Shown here: positions 10,400-20,948 of the stretch, piece by piece
Layout: each line of letters opens with the position of its first letter
Numbering within the stretch: the stretch's first letter is position 1
DNA from: Lampris incognitus
Lineage: Eukaryota > Chordata > Actinopteri > Lampriformes > Lampridae
Direction of reading: 5' to 3'
Assembly (NCBI RefSeq): GCF_029633865.1
Contig: NC_079213.1
Span: 113,980,730-114,044,729 of the forward strand
Length of the DNA stretch: 64,000 nucleotides
Program-made: the position numbers and the translations under genes
Notes under the pieces: generated by a model
Told to the model about the DNA's origin: nothing
The model's database searches: none
The model's input: the letters and a program-made list of their open reading frames with translations, nothing else

Positions 10400-10630
10400 A
10401 AATTTAAGGTAACCTGGATAAAGAATTACATCTCAAACAAAAACAAGCTTTGGTACCTCATCCCAAATACCATTTCTGAAAAAGTTGGTGGGATAGAATT
10501 CCTTCTTAAATGTGACTTTGATATTGAAAATCCCTGTCAAGTTATTCAATTTCCACAGGCAGGCCCTCTTATCTTGCCTTCTCATTTACAAACATTATTT
10601 CTCTCTCCAAGAACATTTAATAGTCTGGCA
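10400..10630 (+). mobile_element. L1/Tx1-like LINE fragment (distal RT ORF)
   Basis: The plus-strand frame reads FKVTWIKNYISNKNKLWYLI, PNTISEKVGGIEFLLKCDFD and then a shifted HLQTLFLSPRTF. This is the region downstream of the RT core in L1/Tx1-type fish elements. It is truncated on both sides. Confidence 0.6.
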
Positions 10631-10741
10631 GCCTGTCCAGGGTGTCTCCCCACCTGCCGCCCAGTGACTGCTGGGATAGGCCCCAGCATCCCTGCGACCC
10701 CGAGAGCAGGGTAAGCGGTTCGGATAATGGATGGATGGATG
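10628..10741 (+). mobile_element. V-SINE/Mermaid-like SINE, 3' fragment
   Basis: It reads GCAGCCTGTCCAGGGTGTCT, then TGACTGCTGGGATAGGCCCC and ends GGATAATGGATGGATGGATG. It is 5'-truncated and sits directly on the L1 fragment. Confidence 0.85.
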
Positions 10742-10880
10742 ATATTATTCATATAGTGAAAATTAGCTGCCATATCATGATTCACTCCAGCTGCAATATT
10801 ACAGGAAGCGGTCTTAAAGAGGAGCTGTACTTTGCTGAATAGTTGAGTAAAACAGGAGGGAAGTTGTTTGTGAGACTCAC

Positions 10881-10990
10881 AACTCATAGATGATGATGTC
10901 TGGAGACCAGAGCTCCTTCACGGGGAGGGAAAGTCTGGTGACGCCGTCACACTCCTCCGGGTTCCAGACCAGAAAGTCATGATGCCAAAA
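10881..10990 (-). CDS. 5-HT3-like receptor, exon 4 (110 bp, WxPD motif)
   Basis: This exon is exactly 110 bp. It encodes FWHHDFLVWNPEECDG, VTRLSLPVKELWSPD and IIIYE, with acceptor CTCTCTCTAG and donor GTGAGT. The LWSPD motif belongs to the agonist-binding domain of Cys-loop channels. It ends with two bases of a split codon, so a further exon is required, but none is visible to the left. Confidence 0.88.
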
Positions 10991-13900
10991 CTAGAGAGAG
11001 CGTCATATGAGATTCAGTCAAACACGTTTTAATCAGGAACCAGATGAAGTAATGTATGAAAGGTTGGGGGTGTCACTGACCAGCCTCAGCCACAGGAAGG
11101 TGGTCAGTATCTGCGTCTTCTCGTTCTGAAAGTTGGACCACATCCTGACATGCGGTGAATCAATCGGCTCTGTGCATAACTGTAGACCACTGACTTCCGG
11201 TTTCTACTGCAGCGGCCATACCAGTTTCCTGTTTGTTGGCGCGTGCTGTTGATAGTGTCATATTTTTCGCGATGCCTGCCAAGATTTTCCACGGATAAAT
11301 GTCAACCACGTGTGTAGCAGCGTGACGTTGTTACGCTAGAGTGTGGACTGAGTCTATATTTTGATATGCATTATAAGAACGACTGGTCTCTTATTGTGAA
11401 AGGTGACAGAGCGGAAGTTCTAGCGCAAAGGACGATACCAACTGGTTTCGTTTATGTGGGCGACTTCCTGGTTTCACATTAACTTCTTACAACGCGTTAG
11501 CACACATCTAATGGTCAAAGTCCATTTCGGAGGTCATTATAAAGTTGATAGAATCCGGTCATAACGTTTCACAGCTGATATGTGGCGTTATGAGGAAGCT
11601 GTTCTATAACGGACTCTTCCCTTGTGGGGACCAGCTCCTCGTTCGCGCCTGGTGGGTTCCCTTTCCTCTGGACTTTGTAGGAGTCTTGGTGAATTACCCT
11701 GCAAATACTGTTCCTCATTACCATCAACGGTGGTGGTAATAACCGGTAACTAGTTTGTGTTTTGTGTTGCAATTCTCAACTATTCTGTTCACTCACGTGG
11801 ATTTAAAGTGTAGAAAATGTGACGGTAACCGCACGTCTCGTTCTAGTGCGTTGTTAGGATGTCCACTAGAGGGTGCTGTTGCCCACTCATGTACTGAACA
11901 TAGCGTTGTTGGTGAATCAATTACAGGCTGTGGGCACCGTATGCGGAAGGAGACCTGCCTATTCACTGGTGTTTTCATACAGGCCGTGATGGCAAGAAAT
12001 ACGATGTCATCCACCTGGTCGTCGTAGCGTCGTCAATCACACAACAAACTACACAACACTGAGAGCCACGCTACACTTGCACACAATTGTCGACAAACGC
12101 TCACCTGCACCTACCAGCAAACTTTCACCTGCACCTACCAGGAAACTTTCACCTGCACCTACCAGGAAACTCTCACCTGCACCTACCAGCACACTTTCAC
12201 CTGCACCTACCAGCAAACTTTCACCTGCACCTACCAGCACACGTTCACCTGCACCTACCAGCAAACTTTCACCCGCACCTACCAGCAAACTTTCACCTGC
12301 ACCTACCAGGAAACTCTCACCTGCACCTACCAGCAAACTTTCACCTGCACCTACCATCAAGTTTGCTGGTAGGTGCAGGTGAGAGTGTGTGGACAGTTGT
12401 GTGCATGTGGTTGACATTTATCCATGGTAAATCTTGCAGGCATCGCGAAAAATATGCCGTTGTCAACAGCACACGCCAACACACAGGAAGCTGATATGAC
12501 CGCTGCAGTAGAAACCGGAAGTCAGTGGACTACAGCTATGCACAGAGCCGATTGGCATAATCAGTTCAGTTTTTTGACATCATGAAAATATATTACTGAT
12601 AAATTGTCATTATTATATTGTAAATATATATTATAAATTAAGTTGTTATCTTTATAATATGTATTTATAATAGAATAATAATAAAGTAAGTTATTATTTT
12701 CATTATCATCACTGGCGGGACAGTTGGGAAGATTACCAAAGCAACAAGTTAGAAGACGTCATCTGTGTTTGAGAAACCCTCCCTGTACCTGTGTGTGTGT
12801 GTGTGTGTGTTTGTGTTTAACTAAATGAACACTCAGGATTCTACTGTGCACGAGACCCATATGTAAATAACTTAAATGCGTTTACACTAGAACGACCGGG
12901 ATTTCACTCCCACCTATAACGACCATGGGCGGTCAAAATGACGGCCGGTTTTTGAACTCTGTCAAGATCAATACGCAGCTGAGATATTAACACATTACAT
13001 ATGTTAGTGTGTCTGTTAAGAAACTAACTGACACCAAAATTAACATTTAACAACTTTAATACTATTTCTAAGCAATTTAAAATGGCCGCTGTCCAACGCC
13101 TGTAAATGCTGCAGCGCCTCGGTGGTGGTCATGGTGCGTCTGTAGCGGCGTCTATAACCAGACATGTTGGACATCATCACACATCAAGTTTAGACTATTT
13201 CTCTCCACTGGAGGGCGCTAGTGTGTTTCTAGTACACAGCAACGAACTTCACGAAGGAAATGACGCCACCAACACAGTCATAAATACTGACATGACGCGC
13301 ACCATCACGCACACATTACATGACGGTCATGTTGACCGCCCATGGTCGTTTTAGGTAGATCTTATCCTACCTTTTCTGTGCAAGTAATCTACAACTCATT
13401 TTAATGCGAATATGTGCAGGTTTGCATTCAGGGAGCAGCAGGTCTGTGTCTCCCCCCCCCCCCACAAAGTTATTAAACTTTGAAAATCCAAAACCGTCAA
13501 AATGACGGCCTTGATCGTTCTAGCGTTTTAAAGGTGACCATGTTTTGTTTGATTGCTGTAACATTTAATGGCTACAATGCTTTGTCATAATGATCGTGAT
13601 GTGAAGAATGCGTATCGTCTACTAAACGTCAACGTTAAGCCCTGTATTCCGCTGTCAAAGAAGTCCTGACGTACACTGAGGGCCAGTGCAGAGCGCGCCG
13701 CCATTCATGCTGTGACGGCACAACAATTAAAGAGACAGTACACCTATTTTTCGCATCAGGTGTGCGGTGAGACTGGACGGTTTGGTGCTAGTTTTCTTCA
13801 CAATCATCTGGCAACTCCCAGAAATTCTCTCCCGACCCCCTTGGGGGTTCTGACCCCTGGTTCAGAAACCGTGCGCTAATCTAAAGCTTTGAATGTTTAC

Positions 13901-15194
13901 TGGGCTATCTGCTAATCCAGCATGTTGCTATGGTTACAGCACATGAATCTACAACAGTGATTAAACTTGAGCTGAACTACGTTTGCCTTAAACGCACACC
14001 AGTAATCTCCCTGTCCATGGTCTTCCCTAATCCCAACCAACCTTCATTAATACTGTTTAACCTCGAACCATTCCAGTACTGCTGTGTATTGTCTGATGTT
14101 AAATCATATGAGCTGAACTGAAGATAACTTGCTTGCATTAGGAAACAAACTTGAACAATATGTCCGATTATGAATTTATAACAATTGTGCTTTTTAAAAC
14201 CTTCAGTTTTGAAGGTAATTGAGAGCAGAGTGGGCCTCACCACACCAAGGACGGCGTACAGCGTGAAGGAGATATTGGTGATGGTTGGATTACTGAGATT
14301 AACTGCCGGTCTGAAAGGCTTCAGATCGAAAACTACCTGAAGAGCCTGATGAGATGGACCACCATGACCAGACTGACACACCAGCTCCCCCATTGACGCA
14401 CTCACTGAAAGACAGATGGAGGAAGAAAGGCTTAAATCCTACTTATCTGGAAGAACACAGTGCCTGCTTTGATAATATTACATCGAAATTCTCTGACGTT
14501 AAATAGGACATACCTCAGGGCTTGGTTCTTGGCACCCTACACTTCTTTCTATGCGTTTAACCTCTAGGCCAAATTATACGCAGTCGTGGAATAAATCTCC
14601 ATTGCTATGCAAATGATATTCAGCTGTATGTGCCTATGAGGGCTGATGATCATACTCAAATGACCAATTTAGAGGCCTGCTTGGCTGCTCTGACAAATTG
14701 GATGTCACTAAACTTCCTGCTTTTAAAGTTGGATACAGATTTGGGGTTTAAAATTAAATGAAGTTGCTTTAGTTTAGAGGTTTAATGAAGGCGGGTCATA
14801 AATGACCCGTAAGACAAGCGCAGTGTCCACACATTGTGGACAACACCAGGGTTAAAGACGAGCGAAGCTTCACTATCTGTCCTCAGTTAAACCCACAAGT
14901 TTTAGTTCCTCACAATGACAACTGACAATACTGACACCACGACTACCACCAAACGTGACAGTGAGCAGGTATTTCAGTGATACTGGAATGGCTCTATTAA
15001 AAGGAGTAAAAGTTAGAAAATTCACAAGTATTTACACAGAGAACTATGAAGGAAGGAAGGAAGGAAGGAAGGAAGGAAGGAAGGAAGGAAGGACTGGTCT
15101 GCATTTCATTACCTGTCACGAGGAAAACCATCGACATGACGCTCGCGCCCCTCATGACGCTGCTGACCAGCACAACTCCACACACCGAAAACAT
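10881..15194 (-). CDS. 5-HT3-like Cys-loop receptor gene, 5' four coding exons (partial)
   Basis: Four minus-strand exons join in phase: 15194-15113, 14404-14241, 11125-11081 and 10990-10881. They would encode a signal peptide, N-terminal strands ending FTLYAVLGV, then NEKTQILTTFLWLRL, FWHHDFLVWNPEECDG and LSLPVKELWSPDIIIYE. The WxPD motif and the 45-bp and 110-bp exon sizes are hallmarks of the nicotinic/5-HT3 branch of pentameric cation channels. The wording (LTTFLWLRLFWHHDF) is closest to fish 5-HT3A-like receptors as I know them. Such proteins sit in the plasma membrane and open a cation pore on ligand binding. The Cys-loop, four membrane helices and stop are not seen; the gene must continue left of 10881, perhaps beyond the window, or be broken. 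An nAChR-like identity cannot be fully excluded. Confidence 0.82.
11081..11125 (-). CDS. 5-HT3-like receptor, exon 3 (45 bp)
   Basis: This exon is exactly 45 bp, phase 0 at both ends, and encodes NEKTQILTTFLWLRL. Its acceptor is AACTTTCAG and its donor GTCAGT. The 45-bp size is conserved across nicotinic and 5-HT3 receptor genes. Confidence 0.88.
11163..12556. mobile_element. Long-TIR DNA element in receptor intron 2
   Basis: The left arm starts CAATCGGCTCTGTGCATA (11163). The right arm ends with its reverse complement (…TATGCACAGAGCCGATTG at about 12556). The arms continue as imperfect inverted repeats for about 140 bp, sharing GTAGAAACCGGAAGTCAGTGG, CAGGAAACTG-like and GCATCGCGAAAAATATG. 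No transposase ORF is seen. The interior holds a 21-bp minisatellite. The element ends only 37 bp upstream of the exon 3 acceptor. Confidence 0.8.
12101..12362. repeat. 21-bp minisatellite (TTCACCTGCACCTACCAGCAAAC), ~12 copies
   Basis: Units of CACCTGCACCTACCAGSAAA plus a T-rich link repeat every 21 bp. The period is a multiple of three, so open frames appear on both strands (minus: LVGAGES repeats; plus: SPAPTSK repeats) without evidence of coding. The final unit is followed by a short inverted copy at 12360-12385. Confidence 0.9.
12598..12880. other. AT-rich stretch with short (GT)n
   Basis: AT-rich unique sequence with a (GT)n run at 12790-12810. No gene is seen. Confidence 0.5.
12885..13525. 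mobile_element. piggyBac-like MITE, copy 1
   Basis: The left end is CACTAGAACGACCGGGATTT and the right end is the inverted CGTTCTAGCG. Flanking bases are TTTA and TTTT, degraded from the TTAA target seen intact around the copy at 28560. Subterminal GACCATGGGCGGTCAAAATG and CGTCAAAATGACGGCC can pair. The 641-bp element has no transposase. It lies in receptor intron 2. Confidence 0.75.
13530..14240. other. Receptor intron sequence without named features
   Basis: Between the piggyBac-like MITE and exon 2 of the receptor I recognise nothing definite. Confidence 0.4.
14241..14404 (-). CDS. 5-HT3-like receptor, exon 2 (N-terminal extracellular)
   Basis: The acceptor is TGTCTTTCAG and the donor GTGAGG. 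The exon encodes SASMGELVCQSG..., FDLKPFRPAVNLSNPT and ITNISFTLYAVLGV. The pattern of a proline-rich stretch, then alternating hydrophobic strands ending YAVLGV, corresponds to the segment before the conserved N-E-K-x-Q strand of 5-HT3 subunits. N-glycosylation sequons are present (NLS is not followed by a proline; NIS). Confidence 0.85.
14440..14745 (+). mobile_element. L2/Rex1-like LINE fragment (RT core)
   Basis: With frameshifts the plus strand reads PLGQIIRSRGINLHCYAN, DIQLYVPMRADDHTQMTNLE and ACLAALTNWMSLNFLLLK. HCYANDIQLY is a damaged form of the catalytic YADD box. The fragment lies in receptor intron 1, antisense to the gene. Confidence 0.75.
15049..15092. repeat. (GGAA)n microsatellite
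   Basis: About eleven GGAA units lie just inside intron 1 of the receptor gene, roughly 20 bp after the exon 1 donor. Confidence 0.95.
15113..15194 (-). CDS. 5-HT3-like receptor, exon 1 (signal peptide)
   Basis: An ATG at 15192-15194 opens MFSVCGVVLVSSVMRG and, after SVMSMVFLVT, the exon ends in phase 1 at a GTAATG donor. The hydrophobic stretch fits a signal peptide. The phase (one base left over) matches the acceptor of the next exon (TG AGT). Two internal ATGs could also serve as starts. Confidence 0.65.
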
Positions 15195-15232
15195 CTCAGC
15201 ACGCAAGGCCCACTACTTATAGTGTAGTGCCT

Positions 15233-15309
15233 TCACACACACACACACCCACACCCACACCCACACCCACACACACACACACACCCACACACACACACAC
15301 CCACACCCA

Positions 15310-15342
<33 letters not shown>
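15233..15342. repeat. (CA)n microsatellite with CCCACA variants
   Basis: A 110-bp CA tract is interrupted by CCCACA units. It lies about 40 bp upstream of the receptor ATG and could fall in the 5' UTR or promoter. Confidence 0.95.
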
Positions 15343-15344
<2 letters not shown>

Positions 15345-15549
15345 CCCAGTGGCTCTCGGGTTGTTTTCCAACACCTCCATTAAACCAGTCATCCGTTGTA
15401 TTTTTCAACAGTGTTCTCTGAGGAGCCTCACCTCTCCAGACCCCTGCAAGTCAACAACTAACAGCAGGGTTAGGAAAGCTTCACCTTTCCCCACAAACCC
15501 CCACAAATATATCTAACAAGAAAACAATCTCTCTCTCGCCCTGTTTCAG

Positions 15550-16195
15550 GCGGTGTGTGTCTTCCTCAAGCCCGGGTCCTCTGCCAGAGTTCTGGGAGTT
15601 TGAGGGTCCTGCGCGGTGCCTTAGCTGTTCCTAGGACTGCACTCTTCTGAACAGAGGCATCAGATGTTGTTCCTGGATTCTGCTGGAGCCCCTACAGCTG
15701 CTGTTACCACTGGGACTACTGTGGATTTCACCTTCCACATCCGATCTAGTTCTTCCCTCAGCCCTTGGTACTTCTCTAGCTTCTCGTGCTCTTTCTTCCT
15801 GATGTTGCCGTCGCTCAGGTTTGCTACATTGATCACTGCTGCTGTCTTCTGTGTCTTGTCGACCACCACAGTGTCTGGCTGGTTAGCCAGCACCTATTCA
15901 GTCCAGATGTTCCTGTACACCATCCCAGCCACTTGGTTATGCCTGTCAGTGCTCCTAAGTGCTGGACTGTCTCAGGGGCGTCTTTGCACAGCCTGCATCT
16001 TGGCTCTTGTCTGGTGTGGTAGACCCCTGCCGCAACCGATCTGGTCCTGAGTCCCTGTTCTTGTGCTGCTATGATCAGAGACGCTGTGCTGTCCTTCAGT
16101 CCAGCCTTTTCTAGCCACTGGTAGGATTCCTTGATACCCGCTACGTCTTCTATCTGTCAACGGTACGTCCCATGGAGGGGCTTGGTCTTCCACAA
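15550..16195 (-). mobile_element. Non-LTR retrotransposon C-terminal region (zinc knuckle and REL-like)
   Basis: Minus-strand frames give a CCHC-like GVYHTRQ/EPRCRLCK region (frameshifted), then LANQPDTVVVDKTQKTAAVI, NVANLSDGNIRKKEHEKLEK and YQGLREELDRMWKVK. QPDxVVVDK...VINVA fits the PD-(D/E)xK-type endonuclease at the C-terminus of R2/NeSL-type elements. The clade is my inference. The copy is frameshifted and 5'-truncated. Confidence 0.7.
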
Positions 16196-16207
16196 TACCT
16201 CCTCTTC

Positions 16208-16973
16208 TTCCGCTTCTCACCTGCAGCAGTGTTTCAGCAGGAGTCTGCAGGTCTGACAGGGACACGTCTCATCATGAGCTTCTTTTCCTGCAGCGGTGTT
16301 TCAGCAGGAGTCTGCAGACCTCACAGGGACATGTCTCATCATGAGCTTCTTTTCCTGCAGCAGTGTTTCAGCAGGAGTCTGCAGGTCTGACAGGGACACG
16401 TCTCATCATGAGCTTCTCCCCTGCAGTGGTGTTTCAGCAGGAGTCTCCAGGCCTCACAGGGACACGTCTCATCATGAGCTTCTCACCTGCAGCGGTGTTT
16501 CAGCAGGAGTCTGCAGGTCTGACAGGGACACGTCTCATCATGAGCTTCTCCCCTGCAGTGGTGTTTCAGCAGGAGTCTCCAGGCCTCACAGGGACACGTC
16601 TCATCATGAGCTTCTCACCTGCAGCGGTGTTTCAGCAGGAGTCTGCAGGTCTCACAGGGACACGTCTCATCAGGAGCTTCTTTTCCTGCAGCGGTGTTTC
16701 AGCAGGAGTCTGCAGGTCTGACAGGGACACGTCTCATCAGGAGCTTCTTTTCCTGCAGCAGTGTTTCAGCAGGAGTCTCCAGGTCTGACAGGGACACGTC
16801 TCATCAGGAGCTTCTCACCTGCAGCAGTGTTTCAGCAGAAGTTTGCAGGTCTGCAGGTCTGACAGGGACACGTCTCATCAGGAGCTTCTCACCTGCAGCA
16901 GTGTTTCAGCAGGAGTCTCCAGGTCTGCAGGTCTGACAGGGACACGTCTCATCATGAGCTTCTTTTCCTGCAG
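16208..16973. repeat. 67-bp minisatellite, ~12 copies, with splice-acceptor-like units
   Basis: Each unit reads TTCTYWCCTGCAGYRGTGTT, TCAGCAGGAGTCTGCAGGTC, then TGACAGGGACACGTCTCATC and AKGAGC. The spacing is 67 bp (GTTTCAG at 16231, 16298 and 16365). The pyrimidine tract followed by TGCAG looks like a 3' splice site and is repeated in every unit. The last unit runs straight into the possible exon at 16974. Confidence 0.92.
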
Positions 16974-17157
16974 GACAGCGAGCCATTTCTCATCCGACCC
17001 AAATCCTGCTCAGATCCACCAGAACTCTCTGCTTTACAGGAGCTTCAGGCGATGAATGAAGCCACCGTGAAAATATTTCATTTGAAAAGTAAAATCACTT
17101 CAAGTGGCTCATTAAGGAAATCAGCATCAAATATGGCAAAACTTCTTCCCTTGTTAG
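16974..17157 (+). CDS. Candidate exon of an unrecognised gene
   Basis: After TTCTTTTCCTGCAG the frame reads DSEPFLIRPKSCSDPPELSA, LQELQAMNEATVKIFHLKSK and ITSSGSLRKSASNMAKLLPL, up to a consensus donor (TTAG then GTGAGC). Length is 184 bp, phase 0 to phase 1. The sequence is low in repeats, charged and coding-like. I do not recognise the protein, and I see no partner exons on the plus strand nearby. It could be a real exon, a gene remnant copied by retroposition, or chance. Confidence 0.35.
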
Positions 17158-17159
17158 GT

Positions 17160-17526
17160 GAGCCTTCAGCAGCGAGGTGGGTTGCAGGACCACAGTCCAG
17201 TTTAGTTAAACTGATTACGTCATATATACTTACATTTCTATATAAGTATATAAACTTACATTTATACTAACATTTCTATATAAGTACATATGATTACATC
17301 ATACATACTTATATTTATAGATTACATCATATATACTTACACTTCTCACCAGGCTGCGTAACGTTTCTGTCTATCCATCAACACAATGTCAGCAACTGAA
17401 GTACTGTGAGGAAAGTTGTTGGTCAAGTGAATTTCACCTCCATTTGAAACTTGTAAACGCTGTAGTTCTAAAACCCAGATAGGGATTAGCAAGAAGACGT
17501 TTTCCCCCCAGTGGGGTGAATCTTTT
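17160..17526. other. AT-rich unique stretch
   Basis: It contains short degenerate repeats of TATATAAGTATA and CTTACATTTATA at 17215-17345. No gene is recognised. Confidence 0.45.
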
Positions 17527-17592
17527 TTTTTTTTTAAAGATTTTTGTGTTTTGTTTTTTTTGCATTTTCTGCCTTTATTTGATAGCAAGAGT

Positions 17593-17625
<33 letters not shown>

Positions 17626-20600
17626 AGAGTCAGGGAAGAGAGAGACAGTAGAGTCAGGGGAGAGAGAGAGACAGGAGAGTCAGGGGAGAGACAGACAGAA
17701 GAGTCAGGGGAGAGAGAGACAGGAGAGTCAGGGAAGAGAGAGACAGTAGAGTCAGGGGAGAGAGAGACAGGAGAGTCAGGGGAGAGAGAGACAGGAGAGT
17801 CAGGGGAGAGAGAGAGACAGGAGAGCCAGGGGAGAGACAGACAGAAGAGTCAGGGAAGAGAGAGACAGTAGAGTCAGGGGAGAGAGAGAGACAAGAGAGT
17901 TAGGGGAGAGAGAGTCAGGGAAGAGAGAGACAGGAGAGTCAGGGGAGAGAGACAGGAGAGTCAGGGGAGAGAGAGAGACAGGAGAGTCAGGGGAGAGAGA
18001 GAAGGGAGAGTCAGGGGAGAGAGAGAGACAAGAGAGTTAGGGGAGAGAGAGACAGGAGAGTCAGGGAAGAGAGAGACAGGAGAGTCAGGGGTGAGAGAGA
18101 GACAGGAGAGTCGGGAGAGAGAGACAGGAGAGTCAGGGAAGAGAGACAGTAGAGTCAGGGGAGAGAGAGACAGTAGAGTCAGGGGAGAGAGAGACAGGAG
18201 AGTCAGGGGAGAGAGAGACAGGAGAGTCAGGGAAGAGAGAGACAGGAGAGTCAGGGGAGAGAGAGACAGGAGAGTCAGGGGAGAGAGAGACAGGAGAGTC
18301 AGGGGAGAGAGAGAGACAAGAGAGTTAGGGGAGAGAGAGTCAGGGAAGAGAGAGACAGGAGAGTCAGGGGAGAGAGACAGGAGAGTCAGGGGAGAGAGAG
18401 AGACAGGAGAGTCAGGGGAGAGAGAGAAGGGAGAGTCAGGGGAGAGAGAGAGACAAGAGAGTTAGGGGAGAGAGAGACAGGAGAGTCAGGGAAGAGAGAG
18501 ACAGGAGAGTCAGGGGTGAGAGAGAGACAGGAGAGTCGGGAGAGAGAGACAGGAGAGTCAGGGAAGAGAGACAGTAGAGTCAGGGGAGAGAGAGACAGTA
18601 GAGTCAGGGGAGAGAGAGACAGGAGAGTCAGGGGAGAGAGAGACAGGAGAGTCAGGGAAGAGAGAGACAGGAGAGTCAGGGGAGAGAGAGACAGGAGAGT
18701 CAGGGGAGAGAGAGACAGGAGAGTCAGGGAAGAGAGACAGTAGAGTCAGGGGAGAGAGAGACAGGAGAGTCGGGGAAGACAGAGACAGGAGAGTCAGGGG
18801 AGAGAGAGAGAGACAGGAGAATCAGGGGAGAGACAGGAGAGTCAGGGGAGAGAGAGACAGGAGAGTCAGGGGAGAGAGAGACAGGAGAGTCAGGGAAGAG
18901 AGAGACAGTAGAGTCAGGGGAGAGAGAGACAGGAGAGTCAGGGGAGAGAGACAGGAGAGTCAGGGGAGAGAAAGAGACAGGAGAGTCAGGGGAGAGAGAG
19001 AAGGGAGAGTCAGGGGAGAGAGAGACAGGAGAGTCAGGGGAGAGAGAGACAGGAGAGTCAGGGAAGAGAGACAGTAGAGTCAGGGGAGAGAGAGACAGGA
19101 GAGTCAGGGGTGAGAGAGAGACAGGAGAGTCAGGGGAGAGAGAGACAGGAGAGTCAGGGAAGAGAGACAGTAGAGTCAGGGGAGAGAGAGACAGGAGAGT
19201 CAGGGGAGAGAGAGACAGGAGAGTCAGGGGAGGAGAGACAGGAGAGTCAGGGGCGAGAGAGAGACAGGAGAGTCAGGGAGAGAGAGACAGGAGAGTCAGG
19301 GGGAGAGAGAGATAGGAGAGTCAGGGGTGAGAGAGAGACAGGAGAGTTAGGGGAGAGAGAGACCGGAGAGTCAGGGGAGAGACAGACAGAAGAGTCAGGG
19401 GAGAGAGAGACAGGAGAGTCAGGGGAGGAGAGACAGGAGAGTCAGGGGCGAGAGAGAGACAGGAGAGTCAGGGAGAGAGAGACAGGAGAGTCAGGGGGAG
19501 AGAGAGATAGGAGAGTCAGGGGTGAGAGAGAGACAGGAGAGTTAGGGGAGAGAGAGAGACAGGAGAGTTAGGGGAGAGAGAGAGACAGGAGAGCCAGGGG
19601 AGAGACAGACAGAAGAGTCAGGGAAGAGAGAGACAGTAGAGTCAGGGGAGAGAGAGACAGGAGAGTCAGGGGAGAGACAGACAGAAGAGTCAGGGGAGAG
19701 AGAGACAGGAGAGTCAGGGGAGAGAGAGACAGAAGAGTCAGGGGAGAGAGAGACAGGAGAGTCAGGGGAGAGAGAGACAGGAGAGTCAGGGGGAGAGAGA
19801 GACAGGAGAGTCAGGGGCGAGAGAGAGACAGGAGAGTCAGGGGGAGAGAGAGACAGAAGAGTCAGGGAAGAGAGAGACAGTAGAGTCAGGGGAGAGAGAG
19901 ACAGGAGAGTCAGGGAGAGAGAGACAGGAGAGTCAGGGGGAGAGAGAGATAGGAGAGTCAGGGGTGAGAGAGAGACAGGAGAGTTAGGGGAGAGAGAGAG
20001 ACAGGAGAGTTAGGGGAGAGAGAGAGACAGGAGAGCCAGGGGAGAGACAGACAGAAGAGTCAGGGAAGAGAGAGACAGTAGAGTCAGGGGAGAGAGAGAC
20101 AGGAGAGTCAGGGGAGAGACAGACAGGAGAGTCAGGGGGAGAGAGAGACAGGAGAGTCAGGGGGAGAGAGAGACAGGAGAGTCAGGGGCGAGAGAGAGAC
20201 AGGAGAGTCAGGGGGAGAGAGAGACAGAAGAGTCAGGGAAGAGAGAGACAGTAGAGTCAGGGGAGAGAGAGACAGGAGAGTCAGGGGAGAGACAGACAGA
20301 AGAGTCAGGGGAGAGAGAGACAGGAGAGTCAGGGGAGAGAGAGACAGAAGAGTCAGGGGAGAGAGAGACAGGAGAGTCAGGGGGAGAGAGAGACAGGAGA
20401 GTCAGGGGGAGAGAGAGACAGGAGAGTCAGGGGCGAGAGAGAGACAGGAGAGTCAGGGGGAGAGAGAGACAGGAGAGTCAGGGGGAGAGAGAGACAGGAG
20501 AGTCAGGGGAGAGAGAGACAGGAGAGTCAGGGGGAGAGAGAGACAGGAGAGTCAGGGGAGAGACAGACAGAAGAGTCAGGGGAGAGAGAGATAGTAGAGT

Positions 20601-20948
20601 CAGGGGGAGAGAGAGACAGGAGAGTCAGGGGGAGAGAGAGACAGGAGAGTCAGGGGAGAGAGAGACAGGAGAGTCAGGGGAGAGAGAGACAGGAGAGTCA
20701 GGGGAGAGAGAGACAGGAGAGTCAGGGGAGAGAGAGACAGGAGAGTCAGGGGAGAGACAGACAGAAGAGTCAGGGGCGAGATAGAGACAGGAGAGTCGGG
20801 GGAGAGAGAGACAGGAGAGTCAGGGGCGAGAGAGAGACAGGAGAGTCGGGGGAGAGAGACAGGATGACATGCAGCAAAGGGCCCAGGCTGGGAAGGACTC
20901 AGCCTTATGTGGTACAGCTCTACCAGGTGAACCACCGGGGCGCCCCCT
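17527..20948 (-). mobile_element. SINE family C copy split by a 3.3-kb satellite
   Basis: The left part (TTGCATTTTCTGCCTTTATT, TGATAGCAAGAGTCGAGAGA) and the right part (GATGACATGCAGCAAAGGGC ... ACCGGGGCGCCCC) match the two ends of the compact SINE at 48090-48287. On the minus strand the head GGGGCGCCCCGGTGGTTCAC then CTGGTAGAGC carries an A-box-like motif. Similar flanks GTGGGGTGAATCTTTTT (17511) and GTGGGGGGAATTTTTAAA (20949) look like a target-site duplication around the whole 3.4 kb. Confidence 0.75.
17597..20865. repeat. GA-rich minisatellite, ~24-bp unit, over 100 copies
   Basis: Units are variants of GAGAGAGACAGGAGAGTCAG followed by GGGA. A 425-bp higher-order duplication is visible (ACAAGAGAGTTAGGGGAGAG at 17891 and again at 18316, with matching context). 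Open frames through it (GERDRRVR-type repeats) are by-products of the period. It grew inside a SINE. Confidence 0.95.

Noticed and set aside
10881..11125. Nicotinic acetylcholine receptor subunit
   Set aside because: Exon sizes fit both, but LTTFLWLRLFWHHDFLVWNP resembles fish 5-HT3-like subunits more; kept as a lesser alternative.
12049..12417. LVGAGES-repeat protein
   Set aside because: A 21-bp minisatellite open on both strands by period.
17516..20935. Arginine/glutamate-rich frames in the GA satellite as proteins
   Set aside because: Low-complexity translation of a satellite inside a SINE; no conserved frame through its length.
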